Source: Pyxicephalus adspersus | Taxonomy: Eukaryota > Chordata > Amphibia > Anura > Pyxicephalidae | Direction: 5' to 3' | NCBI RefSeq assembly: GCF_032062135.1 | Contig: NC_092868.1 | Coordinates: 45,935,075-45,999,074, forward strand | Length of the DNA stretch: 64,000 bases | Part shown: piece by piece, positions 44,285 through 57,688 of the stretch | Position numbering within the stretch: the first letter of the stretch is position 1 | Layout of the letters: each line of letters begins with the position of its first letter | The notes under the pieces: generated by a model | Told to the model about the DNA's origin: nothing | Databases searched by the model: none | The model's input: only the letters and a program-made list of their open reading frames with translations | Position numbers and translations under genes: made by a program

Positions 44285-46182
44285 CTTCAAAGAGAAGGGA
44301 GAGAAAGGCGTTAGACTTATTAAAATATATTCGCTGCCTGCTGATATACTGAAGGAGCGTCCTACTAATCAAACACACAGCATCAAAGTACAGACATTAT
44401 ATAATAAGACGTCTGTGCCACTATTCAGCATACAGAGGAATGGCATAGCGGATTTATAAAGTCTGGCCACTTACACATAGACTTTGCATCAATTTGATTC
44501 GATTTTGTTCATCAAATATTTTCATTCCAGGTGCAACAAAAAGGTTTTTTTGCCTTGTGCAATTAAAATTATGATTTCTTTTCTATACAATGATTACTAC
44601 AACCTGCAAAATGTCCAATTGTTTCCTCCTTAACCTATTCCTAAATAATTAGAAAAGTTTTTTTAGTTTTGATGCACAGCCAGGCCGGTGCTGGTGCAGC
44701 CTCACATTCCTGTATCACCTTTTCTGCACCCACGTGGTACACCATATCACTACCAATCAGCACCAATACACTGTAAAAATATTGTCCAATGAGTAGGTGA
44801 GTGACAAAAATCTCTGCAAATCTGAAACAGGATACAATGGAGTCACTTGCTGTGAATTGTTACACAAAGATTTGAATATCATAAGACATTTTATTATTAC
44901 ATGAAATCAACTTTTTTGTAAATCACAAAATAAAGTTTAGATAATTATATAACTATTACTAGTTGGTCACATTCACATTAACTTGTTCTTGCAATGTTGA
45001 AGATGTTTTGCAGCTCTTCAAGCTGCTTCTTCACTTCATTTAATTATGACATAACATGGTACTTGGATTTTGATAATAGTCCATTTGAATATTGTTCTTC
45101 CTTACCAGGATACATTGAAATAGCAATCTGTCCATACCATTGATATCAACATCTATAAGCTGCCTTTATTCAGTATCTTTATTATATCAGTGGGTCCCAT
45201 TGATCATAGAATACTCAGTCAGATAAAAAGAAAACTGTATCAGTGAGTTGAATAAGACGATGTTATATCTCCCCACTGACAACCAATGACAGCATTGTGA
45301 CTCTTGAATAGACAATTCCACAAATTACTGGCAGGGGAACGGAATAACGAACCATCTAGCATCTGAGTACACAAACCTCTGCTGACACAAAGCAACAGAA
45401 GCAAATTCCAACCTTGTGAATCCACTTTTATTAGTCACGCTAGAGGCCTGGTGCTTCAAGCATACCTGTGATATTGGAGTACATAGAATTCTTTAAAAGC
45501 AGATGATAGGTTTGTCAGTCTTTCTGTAGAAAAGGATAAAGCGTATTTTGCTATTGTCATAATGAAAGTGAATCTTTCCTGGGAAACATTTGGAGGTTGA
45601 ATTTGCTTTTAACCAGTAGCTACCTGGATATTAGGCTGGCCAAATACGGGTCAATGTTCAGCTGCAGTCTAGTCAATAAGATTATAGAACTGGCCATAGA
45701 ATGATTCTAAATGTGATCAACCAAAAATAAGTAATGTCAAGAATAGGATCAAAAGATTCTCAATTGGTCTGGTTGCAAAATTTCCATTGATTGTATAAGT
45801 AGTTGTCGGACTTTGCAGCATGCACCATACACCTATGTTTTTTTAAATAAGAGATTGATCGCATGAAAATACAGTGACTACTTTACACTTTGGTCAACTA
45901 CAAAAAAGTAAATCATATTGGAAATCAAGTCATGTATGCTTGCTTTGGGTTGACCATTTGAATAAGGAACAAACATTTTTTTTTTTAATTCTACAAAATG
46001 CTGCTAAAATTGGAGATATTATGGTGCACTTGTAAAGTCAAGACATCAAAAAAAGTATTAAAAAAAAGTTCTGATTAACTTTTAACACTGGAAGCACCCA
46101 TCATCAACTAGGCCAGACCTACACAGTGCACTAAATCATGGGCCTTATTGACTAAAGCTCTCCAAGACTGGAGAATATAGAC

Positions 46183-46463
46183 CAGAGTTTGTCAACCAGG
46201 GTTCCCTCAGAAATAGCTAGGGGTTCCTTGAACAGTATCAGTTTGTGTCTACCAGGTCAGTGTAACAAATTCCAATGACCTTTTTGGCTATCTGTAAGAA
46301 TGGCAGCCTTCCTAATGGTCAGCACCGTGAAAGGCATTCTTCCAATTGACCACCACACTAATATACTGTGAGCTCTGGATATTGTAATTATAAAAGAAGT
46401 TCTCTAAGGACCTGAAAGTTATTTCAAGGGGTTCCCCCATGTTAAGGAGGTTGAGAAACTCTG
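46183..46463 (+). mobile_element. hAT-type MITE (family B) with exact 8-bp target duplication
   Basis: Ends are cagagtttgtcaacc and ggttgagaaactctg, inverted with one mismatch. The 8-mer atatagac stands on both sides (46175-46182 and 46464-46471). This is the best-preserved family B copy and defines its length (281 bp). Confidence 0.9.
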
Positions 46464-46613
46464 ATATAGACTATCATTCGAGAACCTGGGTCATCAAGCA
46501 AACCTAGAATGGATTTGGTCGAGGAGTGAAACCATTTGCCAAATAGCAAATCATTTTAATCAATTCATTTCAGGTTTAAACGATCAGCCAGGTTCTCCCA
46601 TGATAGTCTATCT

Positions 46614-46926
46614 CAGTGGTTGCCAAACTTTTCAGACCTATGTACCACTAAATGCACAGACTCTAGAGCGCGCATTCACGGGGAGTCACTCAAAGGGGTC
46701 ATGAAGCCAGAACCCACCCACTCTCTCATCACAGAAAGCCTACGATGGGAGAGTGGGTGGGTTGTGTCGAGAGATCACAGCCTGTGATCCATATGGGGGA
46801 CATGGTCCGCACCCTTGGCCGGTTCGCCACTCCAGCGGGGTCCTTCTCTTGACCCAACTGGGGGTGCACCGGCCAGAGCTGCAGACCACCAAAAGTTTCT
46901 TGCAGACCACCTGTTGGCGCCCGCTG
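46614..46926 (+). mobile_element. hAT-type element (family C) with near-exact 8-bp target duplication
   Basis: Begins cagtggttgccaaac and ends gttggcgcccgctg. Flanking 8-mers are gtctatct (46606-46613) and gtctattt (46927-46934), 7 of 8 identical. It contains cactcaaaggggtcatgaag and the ccagagctgcagaccacc segment shared with 23247-23395. A 79-aa open frame across it is not a gene. Confidence 0.85.
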
Positions 46927-47789
46927 GTCTATTTTCTACAGTCTTGTAGAGTTTTAATAAATCAGGCCCATTGCAGATTTTTCTTCAATTAAGACTTACA
47001 GTCACCTTTAAACACAGGAGTACACACATCACACTGAATTCTGCCTGGGATATCAATCTTACCTGTTAAACCTACACAAAATGCTGTATGTATTACAAGA
47101 TTACACTAGGAACAAATAGTTCATTGATTCAAAGCACACAGAAACAACCCTGAAGAAAGCTGGGAATGTTTCATTAGCTCGAGATTAGTCAACATTCCAT
47201 CTGCACTATGATATATATAAATCCAGATGGAATCTGTGTGTATTCATTCTCATACGGTTGTTTGAAGTGCTCATTATGTCATAGTGAGACTGAAAAGAAG
47301 TCACTTGTCAATTGTGCTCAACTAAAAACTGTAAAAAAGAGGAGAATCCTTAGAATCCTAAAATAACTCTCCTCTTCTTTATACCATAAAGTGCAAGGTT
47401 GTTGTACTCATTAAGAGATCCTAATGTGTGGTCCTGTTTTCACTAATGAGGAAAAGATTCCATGCTGATTTACACATACATTCAGGGATATGGATGTGTT
47501 TCCAGGTCAGCATATTCACTCTGAACTCTCTTCACTCTGATTATGAGGGTCCAATACTTCTTCCTGCATGCTAGTTTTGTAAAAAAAAATATAGTAAACA
47601 TACCAATAAGTGCTGGAACTTCCAAAAATGAACAGAAACATTCAAAACAGGAACAGATTTGGGAGTTATGACTCTTAGATATCACCGTTGGGAGTATCCA
47701 GGAGATAAAAAAAAAGCCAAAGCTGACTCACCTATAACTAAAATATCCCTTTTGGGGGACTCTTTAAAATTCATTTTCATTCCTTTGCA

Positions 47790-48110
47790 GTGCTAGTTTC
47801 CAGGTTCAAATCTCGGCCAGGGCACAATCTGCATGGAGTTTGAGGTTCTCCCTATATTTCGTGGGTTTTCTGTGTACTCCGGTTTCCTCCCACATCCCCA
47901 AACCATGCAGTTAGGTTAATAGGTTGGTTTCCCCTCAAATTTGCCTTACACTGTATTAAAAACATATGACTATGATAGGGGCGTTAGATTATGACCCCCT
48001 TCCAGGGAGAGCTAGTGACATGACTACAGACTTTGTAAAGAGCTAATGTATGTAATATATATGTAATATGTTGACGCTATATAAATACTGTATAATAATA
48101 TTATTATTGT
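47790..48110 (+). mobile_element. tRNA-headed SINE, plus orientation
   Basis: The head contains caggttcaaatctcggccag (a B-box-like ggttcaaatct). The body follows with tgtactccggtttcctccca and gcagttaggttaataggttg, then the tail acgctatataaatactgtat and an ATT run. Same family as 16128-16445. Confidence 0.75.
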
Positions 48111-48774
48111 GTAGGTCCCCTCTGTGCCACCAAAGAAGTTTTGACCCATCAAAGCATGACCTCTGAAGGTGTCCTTTGATGACAAAATTACATTAGCAGC
48201 AGATCTGTAAGTTACACAGCCTTCCTTTTTCTTATAGAACATCTTTCATCAAGGAATGTGCTGGTGCCTTTCCACATAATCTTAAAGAAAAAGTGGTTCA
48301 TCAGGCCACCTTTTTCTTTTTTTTCATGAAATTTTAGGAGCGTATGATGGTGGACAGGGTCACTTTGACTAGTCAATGTCAATGCAACCCCATATACAGG
48401 AAGATGTGTTATTTGCTCTGCCGTCACAATTTTGTCATTCAGATAAATTCAGATTCTTCCAACACAATACTTTTAAAAAATGACTCTTAACTCCTGCGTA
48501 ATATATCCCAGCAGGTGGCAGGTGTAATTATATTGAGATAATCAATGTTGTTCCATTCATTTGTCAGTAGTTTTTATGTTATGGTTGATCTACAAGTTAG
48601 ATGGTGGAATTGATGTCATCAGCCTTCCATAAAACATATCTCCCAGGAGGTTTGATTCACAGCAACGTTCCTCAACATTAATAATCCCAGTGATTCGTGA
48701 TGTGACATTTAAGTAGTAAAACCTGCTCTTTATTCTTGTCTAATAAATACGATGAATCAAGGCTTCTGACTCAC

Positions 48775-48922
48775 CTCCCTGAAGCTCAGTTTTCCATCAA
48801 AGTCTTCATCCACTTCTTTAATCATGTCCTTAAGGCCCAGGTGGGTTTGCGGTGCTCCAAGCTTCTCCATCATCAGCTTCAGCTCCATCAGGTCTATAAA
48901 GCCGTCCTTACCGGCATCGTAC
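48775..48922 (-). CDS. EFHD2: EFHD2 exon 2, both EF-hand loops
   Basis: A 148-nt exon, minus strand, encodes YDAGKDGFIDLMELKLMMEK, LGAPQTHLGLKDMIK and EVDEDFDGKLSFRE. The EF-hand 1 loop is D57 to E68 and the EF-hand 2 loop D93 to E104, both with acidic residues at calcium-ligand positions 1, 3 or 5, and 12. The acceptor is ggttccag and the donor GTGAGT. The exon begins by completing Gln55. Confidence 0.97.
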
Positions 48923-51900
48923 CTGGAACCAAACACATCTGATGTTCTTACCACTGCAGTGAGACTGTAAATAAATGTTCTGTATTGTTTTATATGGGAT
49001 GAATTTTGTTAAACAGAGTCACTCATAATATATGCAGGGTTAAAAGAACTATATGAGGAAAGTGCTAGATATTCAAGAATTAGGAGTACTTTTATAAGTA
49101 TAACCTGGCATACAATAAGGAGAGGAGCTGTCCCATAATTGTTGAGCCATAAAAAGCCAAAAAGTATATATTTTTATATTTATTATAGATTCAAGTTATT
49201 ACATTATTCTTTTAGAAAAACATATATTAAAGACCAAGTTAATATACTATTATAGTAAAAGCATGTGTTAATGAAAAGCCGCTATGTTTGGTTGCTGCAT
49301 GCATGGATTATTTTTTACTTTGTTCTTTACTAACTCATCTCACTGTGCAAACCTATGCGTTGGCTGATTCATTAAAAGCAATGCTGAAATCGCAACAGTT
49401 GAAAAGCATAAATGGATGGAAAAGTCTGCAAAAAATGTAGAATTCTCATGTGGGTAAATTACCAATGTTAAAGTGAACCCGCCATTTGTACAGTATATCC
49501 AAAGGAAAGTATCATTTTTTTTTCCTAAAGTGTACTTAGACTTATACCTAAGCTCCCGTTGGCCCAGCCCCAAGCATCAACCCTCTCCAACCATTCTTAT
49601 GGCCATTTTATATGCAGGATGGAAAACCACATGGTTGGCTGCACCTTTGTACGCAGCAAATTGCTGCTGGGAGGAGGAAAACACACTGCAGGTAACCAGA
49701 TGTGCATGGTGCAAATCTTCCAACAAACAAAAACATATTTCTTCTTTGAAAAACCGTGCCCCAATCTGCCATGTGCAAAAAATGTTTCACAACCATTGGG
49801 AGCTCACAGCAGCACACTATAGCTCACCATGGATCTGAACGGCCTTTAGGCTCACCAATCTCTGATCCAGCGAAATATTGGCCATGAAGGAGGCCTCTCA
49901 GCCCCTTGTTGAAATCTTCGGAGCCAGTCATGCACATGATGGAAAGTAAAATGGAAAGCAAATGGAAGTAAGAATATTCTATAAAATCCCTGATTTGGAG
50001 CGAATAACTATAATCCCATGGCCATGTCATTTTATTGAATTCAACTATTTGTTAAGGCAAATAGTCAAACAACAATCAACTTATAGTATATAAAGCAAAA
50101 GACATGGCCAAGATCAGGAGACAATACATGACTAGGGAATATTTTTCAGCATCTCTTATATATATATATATATATTGTATTCTGCAGACTGCGCATAAAA
50201 CAGTGTTAAAACAAAAGACCTTCAGGTTTGCAGCAAGACTTTGTGGAAGACAAATTTACATTTGTGAGATAAGTTTTGATGGACCACAATCCCTTAGGTT
50301 GCATTCATACTTTTCCATTTGTGATTTAGGTGTTTTTTACATTTATTATCAAGTTATGCACTTTTATCACTTGTCATGGTCCTATAATGCATGCTGATGT
50401 ATCAGTAAACACACAATGCATAACATTGTATAAAACAACAGCTATTTTATGTACAGTACGTGTAATGTGCCCTAAATTGCATAGGTGAGAATGACCCCCA
50501 AGAAACATTTCTGCCCCCTGTAATTTATAGTCCTTGTAAATAAACCACACAAACCACTCCATTTTCCACTCGCTGGCAGCACTAGGATGCAGGCAGTAAT
50601 AATCTTACCGGCTTCCTGAGAAGATAACACACGCTGAAGTGCATTAAGGAAATAAAAAATGAATGATGACCGGGTTTGGTTTATTTTTGTGCTATCTTTA
50701 CATTTATCATCACCCAGCATACAGAATCCAAACAGCTATTCTATTTGTAACTGCACTGATGAATATCTGCACTCTATAATTATTCTGATTATCTAGAGCT
50801 AAATGTTCTCGCTGCCACAACTGGTTCAGCAGCTGACATCAGCAGTGCTTTTTGGTCAGATTATCCTCATTTCACAAATGTTCTTACAAGGAGCCCATTC
50901 ACTTATATAATCGGCAGGAACCCTTAGTGTTCTCATGTACTGGGGCCATGTGGTGCTTTAAGACGGCCAGTTTATTTGAATAGGCTGCCCGACACACCAT
51001 GGTGGTCCAAAATGGGACCCGCACTATTTTCAGCAGAAGGTGCATTGTGATGCTGTTAAGAATGGATAGCACTATATAGCACAATGCATGTTAGAATGTG
51101 CTGCACATTATCATGCATGTTCCTGCCATGCATGCCTATAAATGGTGGGCCTTAAAGCAAGGAGAGTACACTCACGGCCCTAGATGCACATGTAATGCAC
51201 ATGCACACATGTAAATGAGCCCACATGGATGGCACTGATGCCTTACTGCTTTCTAGAGGTATTCTAGAGGGTTGAATACCTCAACAAGCTCACACATCCT
51301 TTAATGTTGTATGAGCAGGGAAAGCAATGAAGGCAGGATCAGACCTGCTTTGGTATTAAGTGACCCTGCACAGCTCTGGTGCAGCTTGCCAGCAGCTCGG
51401 TCACTTGTACATTTGACGCTGGCGACAATGAGTGGTACTGGTACTTTCATTCTTTATGGTGCTGCTTTCAGGAGAAGCTACATGTCACAGACACAGGGTG
51501 CAGAAAGGTGAACAGGTATCCTCACACTTTTACATGACTTTATTTTTTCTTTTAAATATTAGAGGTTAGGCAATGACCCCCATCCCAAGCAACAAAGTGG
51601 CAATGACCACTGTCATTTCCTAAAATGAAAAGAAAAGAATGTAACAGGGTGCCTCCCGCTTGTACCCCCTTCTTTAGGGAACTGAACAGAATTGTGTGCA
51701 CAGTGCTCCTTCATTGTAGTGCTGGAAAAGATCAGGAAACATTGTTTCCAGCGACATTATTGTAACATGTACATAGCCTTGTACAACAAAGCATTTCATT
51801 TCTTATCTGGCTCACAGAACTGTTCCTAAACTCTCAGCTTGGGTGCTGTGGTGCATAGGCCTAAACTCAGATGTATTTTAATCTACAATTATATACTACT

Positions 51901-52622
51901 GTTATCTGAAAAACTATACTTTATACAAATTGGACTAAATAGATTTCTTCTTTAAAGACGCTCTTTAGGCAAACATTGAAAAAAAAGGTTGTCTCCAAAA
52001 AGTGCTTTCATTGAAATGTTGAATTGCAATATGTAACTAACCCAAATTTTCTTTACATTGCACACTCATCTGAGAAGCTAAGTATGCCTGAGGCAAGAAA
52101 AGAAAAAAAGGTTCTATGATCCAATAGCGTTTTTTTTATCTTTTGTTTTTTTTTTTAGTATTGCGCTTGCACAGTACCCCTGGCCTGTATAATGCAAGGG
52201 AGGGGAGCATGCAGATATACAACAGCACAGATTTTTTTCTAAGATGTCCTGCCAGTTTTTCACTAAAGCAGTTACTTCATTGTGTAACAGAGCAGAAGGA
52301 TTTGGCCTTTACCCCTCCAAGGGGAAAAGGGGGGTAGGGAGTGCAGTAAAGTTCAGCCTTGATCCATGCAAACGAGGTCAACATTATGTATAATTAGCAT
52401 TTTGCTTGAATGCACTCAGCTGCTGGATATGGGAACTAATAGAAGAGATCCTGAATACACAGAGCAAGCCGTTATGGAAGAGAACTGACATTGTTTGCCT
52501 AAACCAACACAAATCCAATATATGTGACATATATCAAGCCTTATACATAACATATAATAAAAATCTGTCCAATTTTTTGGATATGTGAAAGCCAAAATCA
52601 GGGGAACTAAAACCATTTACCC

Positions 52623-53293
52623 CAGGGGTGTCAAACTCAAATACAAAATTAAAAACTTGGGGCCAACCTTGAAATTTATTGAAAAGGTTTTCCTTCTCTT
52701 TAGATATAAAACCTATTCATATGGAAACAAAGAGGTTTTGCTTCACATTCAATCTAGAACAAGCTTATAATAGAGAAAGAGGCATAGGAATTTTTTTAAT
52801 TTTATTTAAGAAAAAATCTTATGCGTCTTTCTCTATTTGTAGCCTTCTGAGTTAAATTTCAATGGTAACCTTTTCCCACAGGCTAACAATTATAATAACA
52901 ATATTCTTCTATGAAAATCCAACCATTCAAGTCCATGCCTTGGAGTAGCAAAGAAAAGTACAGCTGAGGGGGAGTGCTGGAAATGCCAGATGTGGCCAAT
53001 GCCGAGCTGGATCTTATTAGTGGCCTGACGCTAAAACTTCCTCTTCATTGAAATAGCGCCGCTACCAAAATTCCCGGCATTATTTGCGTCTATAAAACAG
53101 TCCAATATGGGGCCACGCATAGGCAGAGGGCCCGCTGGTGTATAGACGCGAGTGATGCCGGGAATTGTAGTAGCAGAGCTACTTCAATGCAGCGACGGGC
53201 CAGCTGCACTTCATATTTAGGATTCCTTTGGGGGCCAAAAGAAAGGATGTTGCGGGCCAGATTTGGCCCACACGCCAGAGTTTGACACCCCTG
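52623..53293. mobile_element. hAT-like element, 671 bp, non-autonomous
   Basis: Ends caggggtgtcaaactc and gagtttgacacccctg are perfect 16-base inverted repeats. Flanking 8-mers atttaccc and atttagag share the first five bases, a decayed target duplication. The inner ggggccaaccttg and gggccagatttggcccac are typical of this widespread type. No transposase frame is present. Confidence 0.85.
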
Positions 53294-56200
53294 ATTTAGA
53301 GGATGATGAAGAAGGCAATATTACAATAAATCTGCTACTTTCCTTGGCCTTGCTCTCACAGGTTCCTGAAAGCTTTTCCTTTCTCTACCCAACCAACTTC
53401 AGCTCTCTGATATCATCCCTGCCAATGCAGGACCAGCAGTCCTGCATTGTACAGGAGAACACTGTGGGCTCACCCATATTCCAAAGCATTGGACAACGAA
53501 GGCGACTGAAGACTGCTGGTGTAGTAAAATATATGGAAATGTTACCACCTTATTCATCATCTCATTCAAATTAAATGATATTTTACCCTAACGTGTTACT
53601 GGAATGCCCCCCAAAGTCTAAATGCCAAATCTAAAATTTTGTTCTACTTTAAGATGGAAATTAAATGAATTTGCTGTTGAAAAAATGCCCTATATATATA
53701 ACAAGACCTAAGGCAGAGTCTCTGCCTACACTTGTACAATTTATTCTCATGTTAACACTATCAGGCAGCACATTTCAGCTATGAGCTAGAAGAACACATT
53801 TACATTGCAAACAGATCCCATCCTGATACCTCCTCAATCACCCCATTCCATAGCCGCACACGTCCGTGTAATACATTACTGCAGCTCTCATGTACTACGA
53901 CAAGCACCACACACATGACAAATGATCTACAAACATCCACACACCAAACCATGTCGATTTTAATTATTGCCTGTGCACTCCTTACAAAAATGATTTCTCT
54001 AATAAAAAATGATCCATTTTACATCACAAACTCTGCAAAATGGACTGAAAATAGCCCGCAGACGTCAGGAAATAGTAAAAGATTCTTGTTCTATAACACA
54101 TTATCAAAAATTGTTTTACGATACGTATCTGTTTTTTTTTTCTGGCAGTCATCGAGGATATCTCTCGGCCGCATATAGACAGTAGGCAGGGTCCTTTAAT
54201 ACGAGACCTGTTGCTGAAATGCATTTGATTCACTGCCAGAAAGCATTATGAAAACCTTGTTGCGGCTAAGACATTTAATGCAGAAATATAGCTGTTTACT
54301 ACAGTGCTGCTTGAAGGTGAATGGTAGCATCACGCTGACAGATTATGCAGAATTGCTATGGAGAACCCTGTCCAAAGAATCCCTTGGGTCTCACCATCAT
54401 TGGCCAAATATTTTTTTGCCAGATATGCCTATAGCTATACATGACTGATTGAACTCCTGCAGCCGTCCAACCTTGTGACAGCAGCTGCTACAGCATAGCG
54501 TTGAGTGGCATAGCCATTTTCTACACACATCCCCCACTCTGGTTTTAAGAACATAATGGTATTAACCCATTCACTGACACTTGAAGATTACATCCATATT
54601 ACTTCTAAGGGGAGGCTAATAGACTTTATGTGCCTCCTGCAGTTCCCTACAGTAGGGGGATGCTATTCATAGTATCACCATTTAATTAAGTATTAGACTC
54701 CATTAGTGTGTGGGAGGACCTCCCTACATAAAAAAAATGTCTTTGCTTAATGGAATGGGATGGCAACTACTGGTCATGGGAGATGTCAATCCCCATCTAG
54801 CAAGAAGACGAGTGATGAGAAGTCTGCAGGGTGCTGTGAATGGATTAATAGCTAAAGTTAAGAGGATGCAGATAAAACGTGAGCATTGGTGTCCTTAAAA
54901 ACAAAGCTGGAGCAGGCATGGGTGAAAAGGAAAAAGACCATGTAGAATTAGTTATACAATGGAGAAGAGATTGTGTATGGGATAGCTGACCATTATGAAT
55001 AATTCATTAGGTGTGTAGCATTGAGAAAAAGGAACAAGGGCAGCACTGGAAGGTGCAATAGATTGGTGCAAGAGCAATATAACGGCTAGGAGATCAATGA
55101 AAGGGGTTAGGTTTGGAAATAAGGTAATTTGAGGTTGGCGAGGATTGGTGGCTTTGGTAAAGGATGGTTACAGCAATTTATAGTATAGTATAGTAAAGAC
55201 AGTCGATGCCAATGTAATGTGAGCATGGGCAGAACTAGTAAATGCCAATGCTGCTTTCAATGCAGCAATATAGGGTTGGTTAATGCTGCAAAGTAGGACT
55301 GACACAGCTACGTAATGTTAGGACAGGGGGTTGTAGCTAGTGCAACAACAAAGTTTGTAGGCTGGGAGCAGTGTGGTTGGTTGGGCACCCATGTGGTTTA
55401 TAGGAGATATGACAAAAACAATACCAGCTGCCATTCCTGAAGTCTCCGTTTAAATCTACTCGGGGCCTGGCTGCAATCTCAACACTTTACATCACTGACC
55501 AGGAACAAGTACGCAGAGGACATGTAGATCGGAGTGATCTACATACCCGAACCAGGCCGACGACTAGTTGGCCAGCAGGACAACCAGTCCACTAGCATTT
55601 TGAGACGGGGTAATGACAGCCTTCATATTGGTCTTATGACAGATTTACTACAAACAAGATATAAAAAGAGATGGGCTTCAGGACCATGAAATGGTATAGC
55701 AAATGTGTGCAAAATTCCGTTGGTCCGAATTCACCACAAGGCTGCTAAGAGTCCATAATAAACATGTAAAGTGTTTGTTTTAGAAACTTTAAAGGGTCAG
55801 TCCACCCAAGTGTGCGTGTTTATTCTTTGGAGATACCTGCTGGGCTGGGTCAGTCCATGGCCTCCTATATGTTCTCCAACCATAAGTTGTCCTAGCCATA
55901 ATCTGTGACTTTGTTTCTCGGCACCTAGGAGTAGAGATCCCTACCCAATTCCTCCCATTTACTATAGTAAAATAATGATTTTAAAAAATTAGGCTGGGAG
56001 GATATAACCCCCTAACATTGGCCACAACAGATCTCCAGAGCTGGGAATTCAGTGTATGGATCTCAGCAATAAAGAACTGGAGAGAGATAAGAAACCGTTG
56101 GCATAAACGTATTGCCTCTGCCAACACCAACATCTACCAACCAATAAAACATCAGTCTTTGGTGACCTGACCCTTTAGAAATTGGAAACTAAGACAGCAG

Positions 56201-57143
56201 ATAATTCAATGAGACAATGGAGCCTGTGTCCTGTACAGTATAAGCACAAGCAGTGGCTATGGATGGTCCTTCAAACTTCATGGGCCAAGGACAAGTTGCT
56301 CCATCGTTAGTTGGGTCTCAGTAGTGGGCAAATAATGTGATCAAGGCAGGGGTTTTACACTGTAACAGGTTAAAGACCATAACTGTTGCAACGCTTTAGC
56401 TGAAATGCAGAACTACTGATATGATGCAGTGTTATCAGTGCAGGAAAGATTCGGGATGAATGTATCAGACTGGCACTGGTTCTTGAATAGCTGACTGGTG
56501 GGCCAGAGCTGGGCTACAAAAATGATATAGGGGTCCTACATGGTTTGGCTGAGCACTGGTGTAATAATGGAGAATGCTTGTGTCATGCTGCAATATGAAG
56601 TACTAACATGGAGTGGAGATGTACTGATGTGAGGATGGCGGAGGCTTGTGTTGGGCTTCATTATGGGGTCCAGGGGTGGAAAGAATGGGTATTGGTGTTG
56701 GGAATCAGTATAGAGGGAAAGGGTTACACATGAAAAAAATAAGGTAGGGAAGACTTATATAGGACTGCAGTATTAGCTTAGTGTAATACTAGGGGTTGCA
56801 GATATGGAGTGGACTGGCAACAGCGTAGTGAAAAAGAAGAAATTATATGGAAAGGTTTGAGGCAGGTAGAAGCATGGTGTAAAGGGAACAAACATTGGGT
56901 GTCCAGGCCCTCTAGGTTGCGGCATTAGGTACATGGAACTGCAAGGCACTGCAGGGGACATTTTAGGGTACAGGGGAGATGCATTGAACAGACACCATAG
57001 ACTGTGATATGGGGTGCAGGGGTCACACAGGGGATGGACTGGCAATGCAGGCTGAATTATGGTTGCAGGAATGGAATGATAAAGAGATACATTATGGAGG
57101 GAACATGCACAGAATGGACAGGTGACGATGAGAGCGCATTCTG

Positions 57144-57399
57144 TTATGGGGTGCAGGAGACACGAGGGAAGGCTGCATTATGGGGTGCAGGGGACACAAG
57201 GGAAGGCTGCATTATGGGGTGCAGGGGACACACAGGTGGAGGCTGCATTATGGGGTGCAGGGGACACACAGGTGGAGGCAGCATTATGGGGTGCAGGGGA
57301 CACAGGCAGCATTATGGGGTGCAGGGGACACACAGGTGGAGGCTGCATTATGGGGTGCAGGGGACACACAGGTGGAGGCAGCATTATGGGGTGCAGGGA
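57144..57399. repeat. GC-rich minisatellite, 36-bp unit
   Basis: About seven to eight units of gctgcattatggggtgcagg followed by ggacacacaggtggag, some shortened by internal deletion. A run of TGATGA follows at 57420-57440. It ends about 125 bp from EFHD2 exon 1, in intron 1. Confidence 0.9.
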
Positions 57400-57524
57400 T
57401 GGAGTGGTCCACCAGTGGTGTGATGATGATGATGATGATGGGGAGGGCTCGTTCCCTGCTGCAGTATGGAGCCCCGGGATGGCTGTGGGATGGAGGGTGA
57501 AGCAGGCGGTCTCGGGGCACTCAC

Positions 57525-57688
57525 TGTCTGAACATCCCCTCCATGTCCTTGATCTGTTTCCTGCTGAACTCCTTGAACTCGGTGTACGGATTGAAGACCC
57601 TCATGCTGGGCTGCTCCCTCTCCGCGTCCTCCGCGTCTCCCATCCGCAGCCGCCGGTTCAGCCTGGATGCCAACTCGTCCCCCGCCAT
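57525..57688 (-). CDS. EFHD2: EFHD2 (swiprosin-1) exon 1, start codon
   Basis: ATG at 57688-57686 is the first ATG of this frame and has A at -3 and G at +4. It opens MAGDELASRLNRRLRMGDAE, then DAEREQPSM and RVFNPYTEFKEFSRKQIKDM. The donor is GTGAGT at 57524. The four exons give 193 residues, against 240 in human EFHD2 as I recall. The difference is the alanine/glycine-rich N-terminal stretch, which is absent here. EFHD2 binds calcium and F-actin and acts at the cytoskeleton in immune and neural cells; helices, EF-hands and coiled coil are intact. GC content is higher than in the flanks. Confidence 0.95.

Larger units (their letters stand above)
46139..46970. mobile_element. Palindromic MITE (family A) containing two younger hAT-like elements
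   Basis: Outer ends tgggccttattgactaaagc and taataaatcaggccca are those of family A. After removing 46183-46463 and 46614-46926, together with one copy of each target duplication, the remainder is a family A element of about 220 bp. Both inserts fall in its two palindromic arms, at the equivalent sequence atagac / gtctat. Confidence 0.85.
44285..48774 (-). other. EFHD2: EFHD2 intron 2
   Basis: A 4.5 kb intron holding the three-element transposon nest (46139-46970) and a SINE (47790-48110). The stretches 44285-46138, 46971-47789 and 48111-48774 show nothing I can name. Confidence 0.6.
48923..57524 (-). other. EFHD2: EFHD2 intron 1 (8.6 kb)
   Basis: The largest intron in the window. It holds a 671-bp hAT-like element (52623-53293), a TA-rich run near 50158-50175, and the 36-bp minisatellite at 57144-57399 close to exon 1. 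The stretches 48923-52622 and 53294-57143 contain no recognisable gene or element, except a 9-bp-stem hairpin near 55528-55550 (gtagatc...gatctac). Confidence 0.6.

Noticed and set aside
44995..45060. Coiled-coil-like minus-strand peptide (VKKQLEELQNIFNIA)
   Set aside because: Only about 20 codons, in an EFHD2 intron, without flanking splice signals. Probably a repeat fragment or chance.
46753..46992. 79-codon open frame with HGPHPWPVRHSS
   Set aside because: Entirely inside the family C hAT-like element and its flank. The same sequence type at 23247 is not open.
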